Notes: a model not told the origin generated them from the letters alone. Shown: positions 52,839-64,000, numbered from the stretch's first letter. The stretch: 64,000 nt of DNA from Tigriopus japonicus (GCA_010645155.1 CM021312.1:12718954-12782953); one strand, 5' to 3'. Translations and numbers: made by a program.

Positions 52839-53140
52839 GATATAGAGAGAGAAACTGATGGAAGAGTTTCATGATTCATAAGGCAGTATCTCGCCGTTTC
52901 CATGAGAAGCAAGGATTTGAAAATGGCAACGATCACACATCGGTTTTGGTGTTTTAAATGAATCTCGGCATGCATTTTACCTAAATTAACTTCTTAATCT
53001 GAAAGATTTTCCCGTCAATCTTTTCTGATGTACCATCATGGGTTTTCGAACCAAATGGAGCTCCTTGCCAAACAGCCAAAGTGGTAGAGGAGTGAATGAC
53101 AACCAACATGAAAGCCTGTAGCAAAGATATTTGGGCACAA

Positions 53141-53589
53141 AAGAACCACTGAATTTCTCTAGACTGGGAGGCTAACGAGAGGAATCATGATTTCCATAAG
53201 GAACAATTCAATTACGCCCTTCTGCAAATGAGACCTTGTCTAAGTTGACACGAATCTGTACTTCAATTTTCAGCTCAATCGAACGGCGGAGTCGAAAGTT
53301 ATGTTGTATCAAACTCACTGCAAATCCTACCAAAAATAAATGAACTAGCCTTTTTCTGGTAATTGTTCTACCACAAAAGAGCAAGTTCCTTCAATCTATG
53401 ATCTTTTCAGTACATAAGTTTGAGAAGGCATAACTTTTTACTCCAGTATTCGATTGAGCTGAAATTTGAAAAACGTAGTCTACTGAATACAAGCCAGGTC
53501 TTGTTTGTAGAAGAACGCAATTGAATTAATGCTACAGGAAATCATGATTCTCATTGTTAGCCTCCCGCTCCAGAAATTTAGTGCTTCTT
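53141..53589. mobile_element. MITE family I, full copy
   Basis: AAGAACCACTGAATTTCTC...GGGAGGCTAAC is mirrored by GTTAGCCTCCC...GAAATTTAGTGCTTCTT, with inverted repeats of about 55 bp. The interior matches the copy at 6941. Confidence 0.8.
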
Positions 53590-54056
53590 GGGCCACCACA
53601 GTTACCGGATCTTAACCCTTGCAGTAGTCTTTTTGGGCCATCTTTGACAGTAAGGTCAAGGCCACATCCCACCATAAATTCACAGAGTCCAAGGCAAAGA
53701 TCGTGGAGGGGTGGGACTAGTTTGACTAAGATAAGATTACCAAGATCTCTCATGGCTTTTGCCACCGTGCACAGGCTTATGAATTTATCCAAGCTTTTAC
53801 TGAACAAGTCTGCAAAGTTTCATTTCCCTCATCACTTTCACTTAAAGTTGTTCATAATCCTTTATTCGTTTAAAACACTGGTTAATTTAACTTATGCACC
53901 CTGCATCCTGTAGCGCACAGAGGCTGTAGCGTCGTATGTAAACGCAGACACATTTTTTTTTAGAAAGTAGTCAACCCTTGCAAGGTTTGTTGTGCCCCAA
54001 TTCATTGATATCTTGACTACTGGATGTCGTACGACCGACCGCTTGGTATGTAATTA

Positions 54057-54224
54057 GTCAAGGATGGCTCAAGCCAGGATTACTTTCAAAATACACACTG
54101 GGTCCGATTAGTACAATGAAAATTCAACGGAACAATACATTTGTTGCAAAAACCTCACAATTTAGTACAATGATCGGACCCAGTGTGTATTTTTGAAATT
54201 CGTCCTGACGTACAGTGGTTCCTG
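54057..54224 (+). repeat. 168-bp repeat E, copy 1
   Basis: It starts GTCAAGGATGGCTCAAGCC and contains a small hairpin made by ACACTGGGTCCGAT and ATCGGACCCAGTGT. A direct copy of the same length lies at 56226, on the other side of the Gypsy fragment. Confidence 0.75.
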
Positions 54225-54264
54225 AATTAGTACATTGGACGGTCTTCTGGGAATTGATCGCAAA

Positions 54265-56005
54265 TCAGTTTATTGTGCTGTTGATGATATCGTCGATATA
54301 AGCGAAAGCGAAAGGTAGCTCACGAAAAATGCCGTCCATCATTCTTTGGAAAGTTTGTCCAGCATTTTTTAATCCGAATGGCATTCGGGTGTACTCAAAA
54401 AGTCCGAGACTCGTTGTAATTGCGGTCTTTTCCATATCACCTTTACTCATTGGGATTTGGTGATAAGACTTGACCAAATCAAGCTTGCTGAATATTGTGG
54501 ATCCATGAAATTTGAAAGAAAAATCGTGTAAATGAGATAATGGATAACGATCGACTTTGGTGATGCTGTTCAAAGCTCGATAATCTCCACAAATTCGCCA
54601 AGAACCGTCCGATTTCTTGACCATGTGCGCTGGAGAAGCCCATTCACTACTTGATGGCTTAAGTAAGCCTGCACTCAATTGCGAGGTTAGTTCATGTGTT
54701 AGGGCGACATTTTTTTCAGGTGAGAAACGTCGAGGTTTGGCAGTTACTGGAGGCCTTTCTGTTTGAAGGTAATGTTGTACTTGATGTTTGACGGGCGGGA
54801 GAATGTCGTGCTTAGATGCAAATACCGTTGGAAATTCGTCAAACAACTCGGACACATTAGCTGCCCGAGTATTTTTATCCCTCTCGATGAATTGCGGAAG
54901 CTTGATTTCTTTGGTCAAATCGTTGAATATAGTGCACAGTTGTGAATCGTTGAAGGCGTTTTTTTTTCGTGAATGGCTTTTGCTGCTACGTCTATAAGAA
55001 ATTATAGCGACGCATAAAGTCTCGCCCAATGTAGGCGTGATTTACGTCAGCTTTGACAAACTTCCAGGGGTATTCTTTCCCTCCGAATGTTATCAATTGA
55101 TTCATATGACCGTAGGTTTTAATCCTGGTACCATTAACCGCTATTAATTCCCTTGTGCAATCCACCGTGTCGTTTGTGAGTCTTGGAATTACGGAGACTG
55201 CCGTCCCACAATCAATCACATACAGTCGTCCAGATTATTCATCATTAATTGTGATAGGAGAGAAATCTTCAATATTCGATAAATTTGCTATAACCAAAGG
55301 ATCCAGGCCTATGACTCCTGAGTTGATGGTTTTAGTTTGGGGATGATCTTTTCGCCACTCGACCGTTCCACGAGCAGGGCATTAGGCAAGACCATGCCCT
55401 GTATCCTTATTTCTTATGGAATCGACATGTCTGCATGTCATCTGACCGAGCAGAACGATTGGCATTAAAGCGGCCACGGTTATGAAAGAATCTCCCCTTT
55501 GAATAACCTCCTCTCATTGACATGGCGGCAATACATTCAGTCAAATTGTCAACCTTTTCGTGAAGGGCCATTTGATCTGATCTCAGGGAATTTAATAAGT
55601 TCTCTTCATGGTCGGGTGATGGTGAGTTCATTTGAACAGCCGAAACACTTGAACTTTGAACCGCCATGGCAGCTGCTGATGATGACCGCTGACTAAAAAA
55701 ACCGCATCAGCTTCTTTCAATTCTGAGTATTCTTGGCCGACTTTTGGAGTATTAACCTGATCGAATACTTTGATCATTTGATCTTCATCAAGTTTTGAGA
55801 CAACATACGCCCATTTTGTTCTTTCTGCGGTTATATTTGCCTTCATAAATTCGGCTTCAGCCCGAGCGAACCATAATTCGATTTGACCAGGCCAAAAGGC
55901 TGGCAACTTTACCGAAGCCGCACTGGCCTCAATGATGGGTTTCATGTCTGAATTCTCCATGATATACAAAGTTGAACGGAGTCAAAAATCACGTCGGGGC
56001 CACCA
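54265..56005 (-). pseudogene. Degenerate Gypsy-type LTR retrotransposon (gag, protease, RT)
   Basis: Minus-strand order matches Gypsy elements of the Mag-like kind. A primer-binding-like TGGTGGCCCCGACGTGA is at 56005-55989. Gag starts at 55960 (KLPAFWPGQIELWFARAEAEF). A gag remainder follows at 55407-55667 in another frame, then an aspartic protease at 54992-55219 with active-site DCGTAVSV, and a reverse transcriptase at 54265-55029 with WRICGDYRALN, MPFGLKNAG and the YIDDI catalytic box. Frameshifts and deletions break gag and pol. RNase H, integrase and the 3' LTR are missing, because the sequence ends just after YIDDI. It cannot be autonomous. Confidence 0.88.
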
Positions 56006-56225
56006 GTGTGGAGATCAAGATTCAACTGTTTATTCTCCTCACTCAGGGTTACCACAATAGACCACTCACCACATGTAATGTCTGATGAGAGATGGCTCGT
56101 TCGCACTTCCATTGAGGGAGACTCCCGGCCCTACTGGGACCCCTAGCGTCGGTAATCTGAAGTAGAAACCGAAAACAGGAATTGCACAAATGGACAAGCA
56201 AGCTTACTTGGCTCAAATAGGCTAA

Positions 56226-56393
56226 GTCAAGGATGACTCAAGCCAGGATTACTTTCAAAATACAAACTGGGTCTGATAAGAACAATGAAAATTCAATGGA
56301 ACAATATATTTGTTGCCAAAATCTCACATTTTAGTACAATGATTGGCCTCAGTGTGTATTTTTGAAATCTGTCCTGAACTACAGTGGCTCCTG
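56226..56393 (+). repeat. 168-bp repeat E, copy 2
   Basis: Direct copy of 54057-54224. The sequence from 56006 to 56225 next to it has no counterpart at the left side, so these are not the LTRs of the Gypsy element. Confidence 0.75.
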
Positions 56394-56646
56394 GCTAAGT
56401 CCATCTGGGTTCCGAGTTTCAAAGTAAACATCACTAGATGGCGGTGTTTACCTTCAGATGACGCTTCCAGGCTGGGAATCTAGGCGCTGCGCGACTATAT
56501 CTATGGTCTGATGGCTCTCCCCTTTCTCCTATTTTCCCCCAACATTGGTTTGCTTTCGATACCTTAAATTGGGCCCCATAATCCTCGCAAATGTTGCCTA
56601 TAACAAAATCATGTCAAATTAACGGCCCTTGAGTATGCACTCACAA

Positions 56647-56848
56647 GGCCGCATGTTAACGCACTTAATTTAAAGCGAGAGTATACCAAAATCAAGTCGA
56701 ATTAGCATTCGTCGAGTATATGCTCTCCCCAGCTGCTGCGTTTCAAACACAGAAGTTGTCACGAGTATATACTTGAGTATGAGGCTGGTTAATTTGACAT
56801 GATATTGGTATACTCTTGCTTTTGAATTAGGTGCGTTAACATGCGGCC
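56647..56848. mobile_element. Palindromic MITE family G, 202 bp
   Basis: GGCCGCATGTTAACGCAC and the inverse GTGCGTTAACATGCGGCC form exact ends. The arms continue through GAGTATACCAAAATCAAGTC. Diverged pieces of the same family lie at 57418-57595 and 61675-62035, the latter split by another MITE. Confidence 0.8.
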
Positions 56849-57046
56849 TACAATGTACAGGCTAAACTTGAGAGTAAACTTGAGGATTGTTAATCTGGCT
56901 TGCTTTTGGTCTGCCATGCGTTAACATGCGACCCATGGAGTGTGCATTGAGCACTTTTTGGAGCAAGCAAAGAACACCACATATGATTTGTCCAAAGGGA
57001 AATCTAAAATGACCACAGGATAATTTATCGAGCAAATAATTTCTTT

Positions 57047-57052
57047 TTTATT
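57047..57052 (-). terminator. Polyadenylation signal of the second CUB gene
   Basis: AATAAA on the minus strand, about 190 nt after the stop at 57243, at the position matching the signal of the first CUB gene. Confidence 0.65.
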
Positions 57053-57242
57053 TTCTTAGTCAGTGGATGAAAAGAGTTAACAAATTTAATTAAACAGGTT
57101 GCAAACAACCTGGTCGAGATTGAAGATTTGATTTGGCGTTGATATTGATCCTCTCAAGGTGAATGGCGAGAATCTTAGCATGAGATGATGTCAGTTGAGC
57201 GATTGATTTGGGTTTTGGATTGCGATCAGTTTTCATGGTGGT

Positions 57243-60200
57243 CTAGTTACTGCAGCCATTAGAGGTTTGAATATAGGTCAACTTGAAGCCAGCCATCACA
57301 CCCATTCCTATTTCCATGTCCCCTTCGAACGAGTCGGACAAGAAACGGATGTTGAAAGGCTGTCTGTCACCTGAAAAAAGACAGAGTTGCATTAGCATGA
57401 TATACTTGCACCAATGTTAACTTACTTGATCCAAAAAATCGAGTTTACCAAAAGTAAGTTCGATTAACGTTCGTTGTGAATATACTCGCCCCAGCTCCTG
57501 AGTGTCAAACACAGCAGCTTGTTGCGAGTTTGTACTCGAGCCCCGTTAATCTGACTGGATTTTGATAAACTCAAGCTCTTTTAATGAAGTGTGACACTCA
57601 ATGACCGTTCATATTACTTGATATTGGCATAAAACATGCTGACCATTGTAATGATGGTTCTTAGATCGGTTATTGAGGTTATTAAAAGTGAAGTATAGTA
57701 GAAGCACATCTAGAAACATAAAAGAAGCACATGAGATGGAGTGGAAATAACCATGCTCAATCAAGTTTCATTACATAATCTGTGATTGAAAACGCAGCTT
57801 ATGTAGCGAAACTTGATCAAGCAAGGTTTATTTAATCTCCATCTCATATGTTTCTAATTTACTTCAAAACTACCTCAACAACCGACCTCTTGTCTATTTA
57901 CCGACATGAACATGTCGTTGTTTTGGATCTTCAAATTTGATGTAGCTTATAGTAATTAAAAATCATGTCTACTTGAAAGTCTTTTAAGCGCAACCAGTGA
58001 AATGGAAAACACCTTTTATTGACCGCCTTCTCCTTTTATGAGACTTCCTCCAAGCCCAAAGAGGTCAGGTCCAAAATATTATTCACCTACATACAACTTA
58101 CTTTATTACCCTACAAATCATTTTATTACCCTACCAATCACTTTATTGCCCTATGAATGCATCATGCCTTTACAAATACATCTCAGACGCACAATTACTT
58201 GCACGTCTGAAGCCCCCGTCTCATAGAGGTTGTGAACAATTCCAAATCTAGTGAAATCTAGCCCTTTTATCCTCATATCTGTGCTGGTCAGCTAAGCCGA
58301 AGTGCAGAGGAACAGTAGGGTAGCCAAAATGAGAAGATAAGCAAGTGCTGGGTGGGGTGGTTTGTTAAACCTAGTCAAGAAATAAGTGCGTATAAATCAC
58401 TAAAGACAGTTACGTCAAGTGTCTTTACTTAAAGCTAATGTTCTGGTTAGGATAATTTACTTTTGCATACTTAAGATGACAATTGTAAAATAATTATCAA
58501 TATGTGACCAACATGTGATTGACTTTGAGCTTTTACCTCCCTTTTGTTTGTCTCCACTTATGGGGGGAAATTGTTACACCGATATATTTAGTTCACATTC
58601 TCTATTGACGGGAAATGATCCACTGAAAAAGTCGTGGTAGGCTTTTACTGTATACCATGGCACTGAGTAGCCACACACTAGTGATGTGACTTGGTGTATT
58701 GGGCAAGATTTTTTGCGCGAGGTCGTAAGGTAGTGTCGCCAATTGACCTTTGTGAAATCGTATTCCTCTTTGCTTACCAATCTTAAAAAACCTGTTTTTT
58801 CATCAAGGAGAACGGAACGGCGTCCCTAACTTTTGTGACTTCTGAACAGGGTTGCAAATGACACTCAAATTTGAGTTTGCTGATATAGCTGAGCACAACA
58901 CGAAATCTCCATTAGATGACCCTACCATGCGACCTCGCGCAAAAAAGCTTGCCCAACACACCAAGTCACATCACTACAACACACCAACTGATGTACTTGA
59001 GGTGAACGGAGCTTGCTCCTAATACCGGTATTGAGTAAGCAAAGCATGCTAGTTGGATAGTACGAATTACTGATGGGATTTCCCAAGCTATCAAGCACTT
59101 CAATTTTTCAAGCTGGGCTTGTTTCCATTTCAGCTGCCTCAAGCTAAACCAAGCATTCAAGCCACAGGGCTCAAGGACCTACGGTGAATAGCAGGGTTGC
59201 CAAGCTATTTGTTGTCCTTTTCGCCTGATCTAAAAATAGAGGTGGAAACTCCTATGCTGTTGCAGAATTTGCTATTTTTTGCATAGGTTTTTCAAGATAT
59301 TTGCCTTCTTAGGGGCTATATGAAGCATACTTCGTTAAGCTTGAGTGCAAACTATTTTACTCCATTTCCGGTGGCCAACAAATTGAATTTTAACTGGCAA
59401 GCCTGACATCGGGTGAAGGTGCTTGAAACTGCTTGCAAGCTTTCAAGCACAGCTGAAAACTGTTGCTTGGCCCAAACTCCTCTTCAAGCTGCAGCTTGTT
59501 TCCCATCAGTAGTACGAATGTCCGTGGTTGAACTGATTTTCAGGGTTGAAAAATTGTAACGGAAGTCCCAAAAAGGAACCCACAAATGAAGGGAGGAATG
59601 GTCAAGATCCGACATCAGTCGTTTCATTTTAATTGACGCCCCTTTGGCTGACGCCCTCGGGTCGCCAATAAAATGAAACTCCCTCCGCCGGATTTTGGCC
59701 ATTACTCCCTTCCTTTGCAGGTGCATAAATAGTATTTTTTTGTTCTTTTTTTTTCTTACGTTAAAAATTTTTGTTCTTACGTGTCCAATATACATTGGGA
59801 AGTTCGAAAATAGGTCAAACTTTTATGTCAGGGTGCAATATTTGGGGCTGTATTACTAAGGTGACCTCCCAGTCAGCTGCTCATTAAAGGGCCCCATACA
59901 ATGGGTAAGTGTAGTCGGATGAAGTCAGTCAAGTTTTTATGGAGCCAAAATGCTTAGGGATGTTTTAGAAACCAGATAGCCCTCCAACAAACGTGATGAG
60001 GAGTTTTTTCTTTACGTTTAGTTACACATAGGGAACAAGCCAAAAAAAAAATTAGCCCTCATGAAGCAGAATCAACTTTGAAACACACGGTGTTTTTCTC
60101 GAGAATAAAGGCTTAGAAAACTTGCCAAGACATAAATCAGTAGTTTTTGAAATAAGGACGTTTAGGGGCTACTTTTTGAATGTTGGCAAAAAGTTACTCC

Positions 60201-63200
60201 TAGGTTTCTGAAAAATATTTGATAATCTATAAAGGCATATTTTTGTGATTATTCTTGTCAACTAACATTTTTCTTGCTTAATTTTGTTGGACTATAATGC
60301 CTATGTTTCTTTGCAATGACTTTTGCATTGGTATTGCATGTTTAATGACTTTTTGACGTCCTGTATTTAACAATTTGAAAATGAGCAAAAATAAACTGTT
60401 TCTCTGATTTTGACTCTCTGAAGCCTTTTGTGCAATAACGAACAATGCTTTGATGTTTTGGAGAACCATTGATAGCAAAACCTTCCATTTTAATGGTGCA
60501 TATTCACTTCACTTGCTTCTTTGTCTAAAATATGCTCAATTCTGGCACTGTTTTTGTTACGAATTTAGTCTTGCTGCTTTGAGTGGTTCCAGATGGGCCG
60601 GATTGCTGATTTTAATAGATTTTTATCAAACCTCAAATGAACCATGGCACAGTTTTTATTGACTAAAATTAGACATGTTATGGATTGTAATATTGATGGA
60701 TTGTGATTGTAAAATTGTAATTGCATCTTAATATGACAACTGCCTTTTTAGCTGCGTCCTCTTTACTTAACCTTTTGATTTCTTAACACTTTTTATGACT
60801 TACACTTGCTTTTGATGCTAAGAACGATTAGATTTGGAACTGGCACTTTCACTTGTTCCATAAAAAACATTTTCTTGCACTTTTGGCAATTTTTTGTGCT
60901 TGTCAATTTTGACTGGTCAAGGGACAGATAAGTTTTAAAAATGCTAAAATACGGAAATATTGATGTTGATGATTTTAGCCACCCTTGTCGTGCTAATTTG
61001 AGTATGGAGAATGATGTAGAACCTTCCTTTGTTCTGTCTCATCAGTTTTATGTCATGTATTTCTCTCATATTATAACATATGAGCCCCAACTGTTCGTAA
61101 GTTTTTTTTTCTTTCATCCAAATATTGCTAACTTTTTATCCTTGATTTTATCCTGAATACAAAACCGTCATTTTGGTTCCACCATTGCGTTCTTTATTTG
61201 GGGGGTTGGAAGACGATTCAGATCAAATTTAGGATAGTCATTTATACTTAACAAACAGAAAATAAGCTTTAAACCAAATTTTATCTAGGACTTAACAAGT
61301 TCTTGCCATCTTATTTCACGAAAGGGCGAAACTTTAGCTGTATTTCCTTTTCTTAATATACTTACTGCATATGGTTTTCGACATCATTTCACCAACTGTG
61401 GAAACAGTGTTTTGGATTCCGGCCGTTCGTCCGCAGAACTGGCTGAACATGCCTTGTTTAGATAACATGGCAGGATTCAGAGCCCCAGGAATGATAACGC
61501 AATCGAAGTTGGTTCCAGCTGCCATCGCACCGTATCCACAACAAGAAGAGGCCTAAAAAAGGTAACTTCTTTTACATCATTTTGAATATTTAAACACCAT
61601 AAAAGAATTGCATTAAACTATTTTATTAGTGTTTCAAAATTAAGTCAGATTCTCCTTCCTGACGCTCCTTGAATATACACTCGTTCCAGCTACTCGGTTT
61701 CAAACTCAACTGATGACTTGAGAGAATAGGTCAGTTGTTGAGGTAATTTGGAAGTACACTAGAAGCATATCTAGAAACACAAAAGAAGCATATGAGACGG
61801 AGTATAAATAACCGTGCTCGATCAAATTTCACTCCGTAAGCTGCGATTGAAAAACGCGGCTTATGTAGCAAAACTTGATCGAGCATGGTTATTTAATCTC
61901 CATCTCATATGCTTCTTTTGCGTCTCTAGATATGATTCTAGATATGCTTCTACTATACTTCAAAACTACCTCAACAACTGACCTTATGCCTAAGGCTCGG
62001 TAATCTGACTTGATTTTGGCATACTCTAAAAAATCGTTGAAATTCGACCCGTTATTCTTTTCTACATCATTGAGTGTAGTCGATTGATCGGATATTCTTG
62101 TGAAACTTGAGTACTAACCTTTGCAATAGCCATCTTTAAGGCCATTCCTGAGGTCATGAAGTCCGACTCCACTGCCGTTAAATAACAGATCCGACAATTT
62201 CCTCGTTCACGCCTGCATTGAAGAAGGAGAAAAATAATTGGTATTGCCTCATCAAATTTTATCCCTAAGACTCTGTCCAATGCTATAATTGTTAACATTG
62301 TTGCTTTCTTTTAAGAGGGGTCTGTACAGGTACGTGCAGAATGAAGAACCAAAAGGATTGCTTCAATGATATTTATGGAATGTTTTTCAAGAAAGTCCCA
62401 AAGCAACGGCAAATAAATATGTAAATGTTAAATACATAGAAAGTTACTCAGGTTACGATTCTCCAGAATTTAATCCATAGAGAAATACAAATTCATCTAA
62501 AAAATCCGCCAAATAGATTGCTCAAAGAGTAGGGGCAAGTGAAGAAAAATGCAACGCAGACTCATCTTTTTTACACTTTTTCTCAGTCTTCAAAAATTTA
62601 AAAAATATTTTGATTTTAACTTCTAGGAAATGGCCTCTGTGTGAGAGCAAGTATGTTCATCATGTTTTCAGTATTTATTGAAATTTCCGGATTTCATGGC
62701 TAGGAAGTTCACAACAAGCAAAAGAAAGGTTTTGCTTTGCTTCTTAATTCGTTTGCTGATTCTGGACTTCCTGGCTATCAAATCCCAAAAGATTATATGA
62801 AGCTTGATTGGCATTCTTACTCTTATCGAAACGACACTTTCCTCTTGAGTTGCAAGACTGAGACCAATTTTTTGATTGGTTGCGGATTTTTACTACCGCT
62901 ACAAGGAATGTGATTTAAACTATAAATCTTAAGAATAATAACCAAAGAGTTTCTGTTGGCAGATCTGGACAACCTTTAAATAGTGGGTTAATCAGCAATA
63001 GTATTTATCTTATATACCCTCTCTGAATACTGTACAGACCCAAATTCTGGAGTCTTTCCCAATACGAGAGCTCTCTCATTCCTGTGATGTTCCTAGTGAA
63101 ACATCGTTGGACCTGCTCGACTTTTTGCAAAGCCTGCCGTTTTAAGCCAGAAAAACACCTTCATGGTGTGGCCGTCACAAAACTACATCACAAAAAACAA

Positions 63201-63449
63201 AATCAATTTCTTCAACCAAAATCGATTGCCTCGTCCTCATCACAAGGATCCTTTCCTTGTTAAATGTTCACGAGACCAAGAAACATCTGCTTGAGCACAT
63301 TACCTGATACAAATATTTTGGTCTTGATTGGCCAAATGTTGGCCTCCAGCAAAATTATAGGTCTGAACAGTGTCTGAGCTGGATCCAAAGAAATATTGTG
63401 TACATCCATCAGGGGCCAAATTAGGGTAGTCGCATGAGTATTGAGTGAT
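57243..63449 (-). CDS. Secreted CUB-domain protein, paralogue, 5' end outside the window
   Basis: Four C-terminal exons: 63304-63449, 62119-62212, 61366-61552, 57243-57370 (TAG). They correspond one to one to exons 7-10 of the gene at 30883-36813, with identical lengths (146, 94, 187, 128 nt) and phases. About 184 residues are visible. Differences from the first copy are scattered (CDYPNLAPDG for CNFLNLAPDG, MALKMAIAK for ATTKMAFAK, GYGAMAAGTNFDCV for GYGSGGTGTKFDCV), while SDRQPFNIRFLSDSFEGDME is unchanged. All cysteines in these exons are kept. No stop or frameshift is present, so it looks functional. The upstream exons, including signal peptide and microexon, should lie to the right of the window. 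Confidence 0.92.
57663..57888. mobile_element. Palindromic MITE family F, copy 1
   Basis: GTAGAAGCACATCTAGAAAC and CATCTCATATG...TACTTCAAAACTACCTCAA form inverted arms. It shares its whole length with 61728-61985. It lies in the last intron of the second CUB gene. Confidence 0.75.
58679..58976. mobile_element. hAT-like MITE family C, copy 3
   Basis: Ends TAGTGATGTGACTTGGTGTA and the inverse of CACCAAGTCACATCACTA extend to inverted repeats of about 45 bp. CCACACAC and CAACACAC flank it, an 8-bp duplication with one mismatch. The corresponding site in repeat R copy 1 (GAGTAGCCAACACCAACTG) is empty. Confidence 0.9.
59068..59511. mobile_element. hAT-like MITE family D, copy 2
   Basis: The 444-bp element has ends TACTGATGGGATTTCCCAAG and CCCATCAGTA and exact 8-bp duplications GTACGAAT. 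In repeat R copy 1 the unoccupied site reads AAAGTACAAATGTCC. Confidence 0.93.
59900..61340. other. Intron sequence, nothing recognised
   Basis: Part of the 4-kb last intron of the second CUB gene. AT-rich, with no exon, repeat pair or RNA gene visible to me. Confidence 0.35.
61728..61985. mobile_element. Palindromic MITE family F, copy 2
   Basis: GGTCAGTTGTTGAGGTAATT is mirrored by CTACCTCAACAACTGACC. It is inserted in a diverged family G element, whose halves lie at about 61675-61720 and 61990-62035. Confidence 0.8.
62878..62925 (-). repeat. SINE 3' fragment
   Basis: GTTGCGGATTTTTACTACCGCTACAAGGAAT-type sequence (plus strand) matches the tail of the SINE at 33345 in the same orientation; the tRNA head is missing. 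Confidence 0.65.
63010..63140 (-). pseudogene. Non-LTR retrotransposon RT tail fragment
   Basis: Minus-strand reading LQKVEQVQRCFTRNITGM continues RELSYWERLQNLGLYS, the conserved C-terminal tail of Jockey/CR1-type reverse transcriptases. It is the same family as 8920-9552. It lies in an intron of the second CUB gene. Confidence 0.75.
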
Positions 63450-63523
63450 CTGAAACAGATAAGGGTTTTGCTCAACAATAACAGAAATGCTGCAGTTTCT
63501 CCTCATAGGACGCTTGTTCTAAC

Positions 63524-63987
63524 TAGAGCACTATAATAAAAGAGTACAGTCATAAAGTGCGCCATCTAGTGGATTTCATGCGGCAACAGCTCACCGTTCC
63601 CATGATACACATATTTTTGAAGATTGCAACGGTCATTCATCAGTTATGGACAAACTAAAGTGCCTCAAATGTTGACTGAGTATTGTTAATGGACCTGTGG
63701 TGGTTTTTGGTTGAAATTATTAGTGAAATCCCTCTCAAAATGGCATGGAAATCTGACTATTATAAAGGTGATTTAAGCATGATATATGTCAAAATTCATC
63801 AGAGAAACACTAAGGTATCATTTGGAGTTCGGCCATCAACATTTTAGGCACTTTAGTTTGTCCAAAACTGATGAATGACCGTCGCAATCTTCAAAAATGT
63901 GAGTATCATGGGAACGGCGGGCTGTTGCCGCATGAAATCCACTAGATGGCGCACTTTATGACTGTAATCTGTTATTATAGTGCTCTA
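63524..63987. mobile_element. hAT-like MITE family K, full length (464 bp)
   Basis: Arms of about 140 bp starting TAGAGCACTATAATA are mirrored at the right (TATTATAGTGCTCTA). GTTCTAAC lies on both sides as an exact 8-bp duplication. A truncated copy is in the Argonaute intron. Confidence 0.93.
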
Positions 63988-64000
63988 GTTCTAACGACAT

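Larger units (their letters stand above)
57990..59900. repeat. Dispersed repeat R, copy 2
   Basis: Collinear with 13.14-14.60 kb, with three copies of the 20-bp unit near 58.09-58.15 kb. It contains two later MITE insertions, at 58679 and 59068, absent from copy 1. Confidence 0.75.

Noticed and set aside
54057..56393. The two 168-bp repeats as LTRs of the Gypsy element
   Set aside because: About 220 bp next to the primer-binding site have no counterpart at the other side, and the copies are not adjacent to internal sequence.

Overview
This is AT-rich eukaryotic DNA with spliced genes, short clean GT-AG introns, transposons in nearly every intron and intergenic space, and one assembly gap of 166 N. 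The gene set (a divergent ionotropic glutamate receptor, an Ago2-type Argonaute, a pair of CUB-domain secreted proteins and a small cystine-knot secreted protein) fits an arthropod, and a crustacean such as a copepod is my best guess. I cannot name the species from sequence alone.

Layout, left to right. About 1-4.9 kb: minisatellite, foldback and transposon remnants, plus a broken minus-strand copy (about 2.69-2.91 kb) of the cystine-knot gene found at 23.9 kb. 4985-22222 (minus): one ionotropic receptor gene in at least ten exons, its introns inflated by a long foldback element, a non-LTR retrotransposon fragment, mariner-like and hAT-like elements and a short LTR (TRIM-like) element. 23865-24671 (plus): two-exon secreted cysteine-rich protein. 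25-30.6 kb: mostly MITEs. 30883-36813 (plus): a ten-exon CUB-domain secreted protein of 412 residues with a 22-nt microexon. 37740-42222 (minus): two-exon Argonaute of 944 residues with an intact slicer tetrad. 42.4-57.2 kb: no host gene seen, but a tRNA-derived SINE, a truncated Harbinger transposase, a decayed Gypsy-type element and many MITEs. 57243-63449 and beyond (minus): the 3' four exons of a second CUB gene, an inverted paralogue of the one at 31-37 kb with the same intron phases and a related 3' UTR.

The host genes do not form a pathway. The CUB pair and the cystine-knot protein are predicted to be secreted, the receptor is a plasma-membrane cation channel of the chemosensory type, and the Argonaute is a cytoplasmic siRNA effector. 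The most informative non-genic pattern is a dense set of hAT-like MITE families, many with perfect or near-perfect 8-bp target duplications, and in one place the empty pre-insertion sites are preserved in a second repeat copy.

Exon coordinates come from reading ORFs and splice consensus by eye. In the three spliced genes with a full model all junction phases agree, except one unresolved junction between receptor exons 2 and 3, where a small exon is probably missing.
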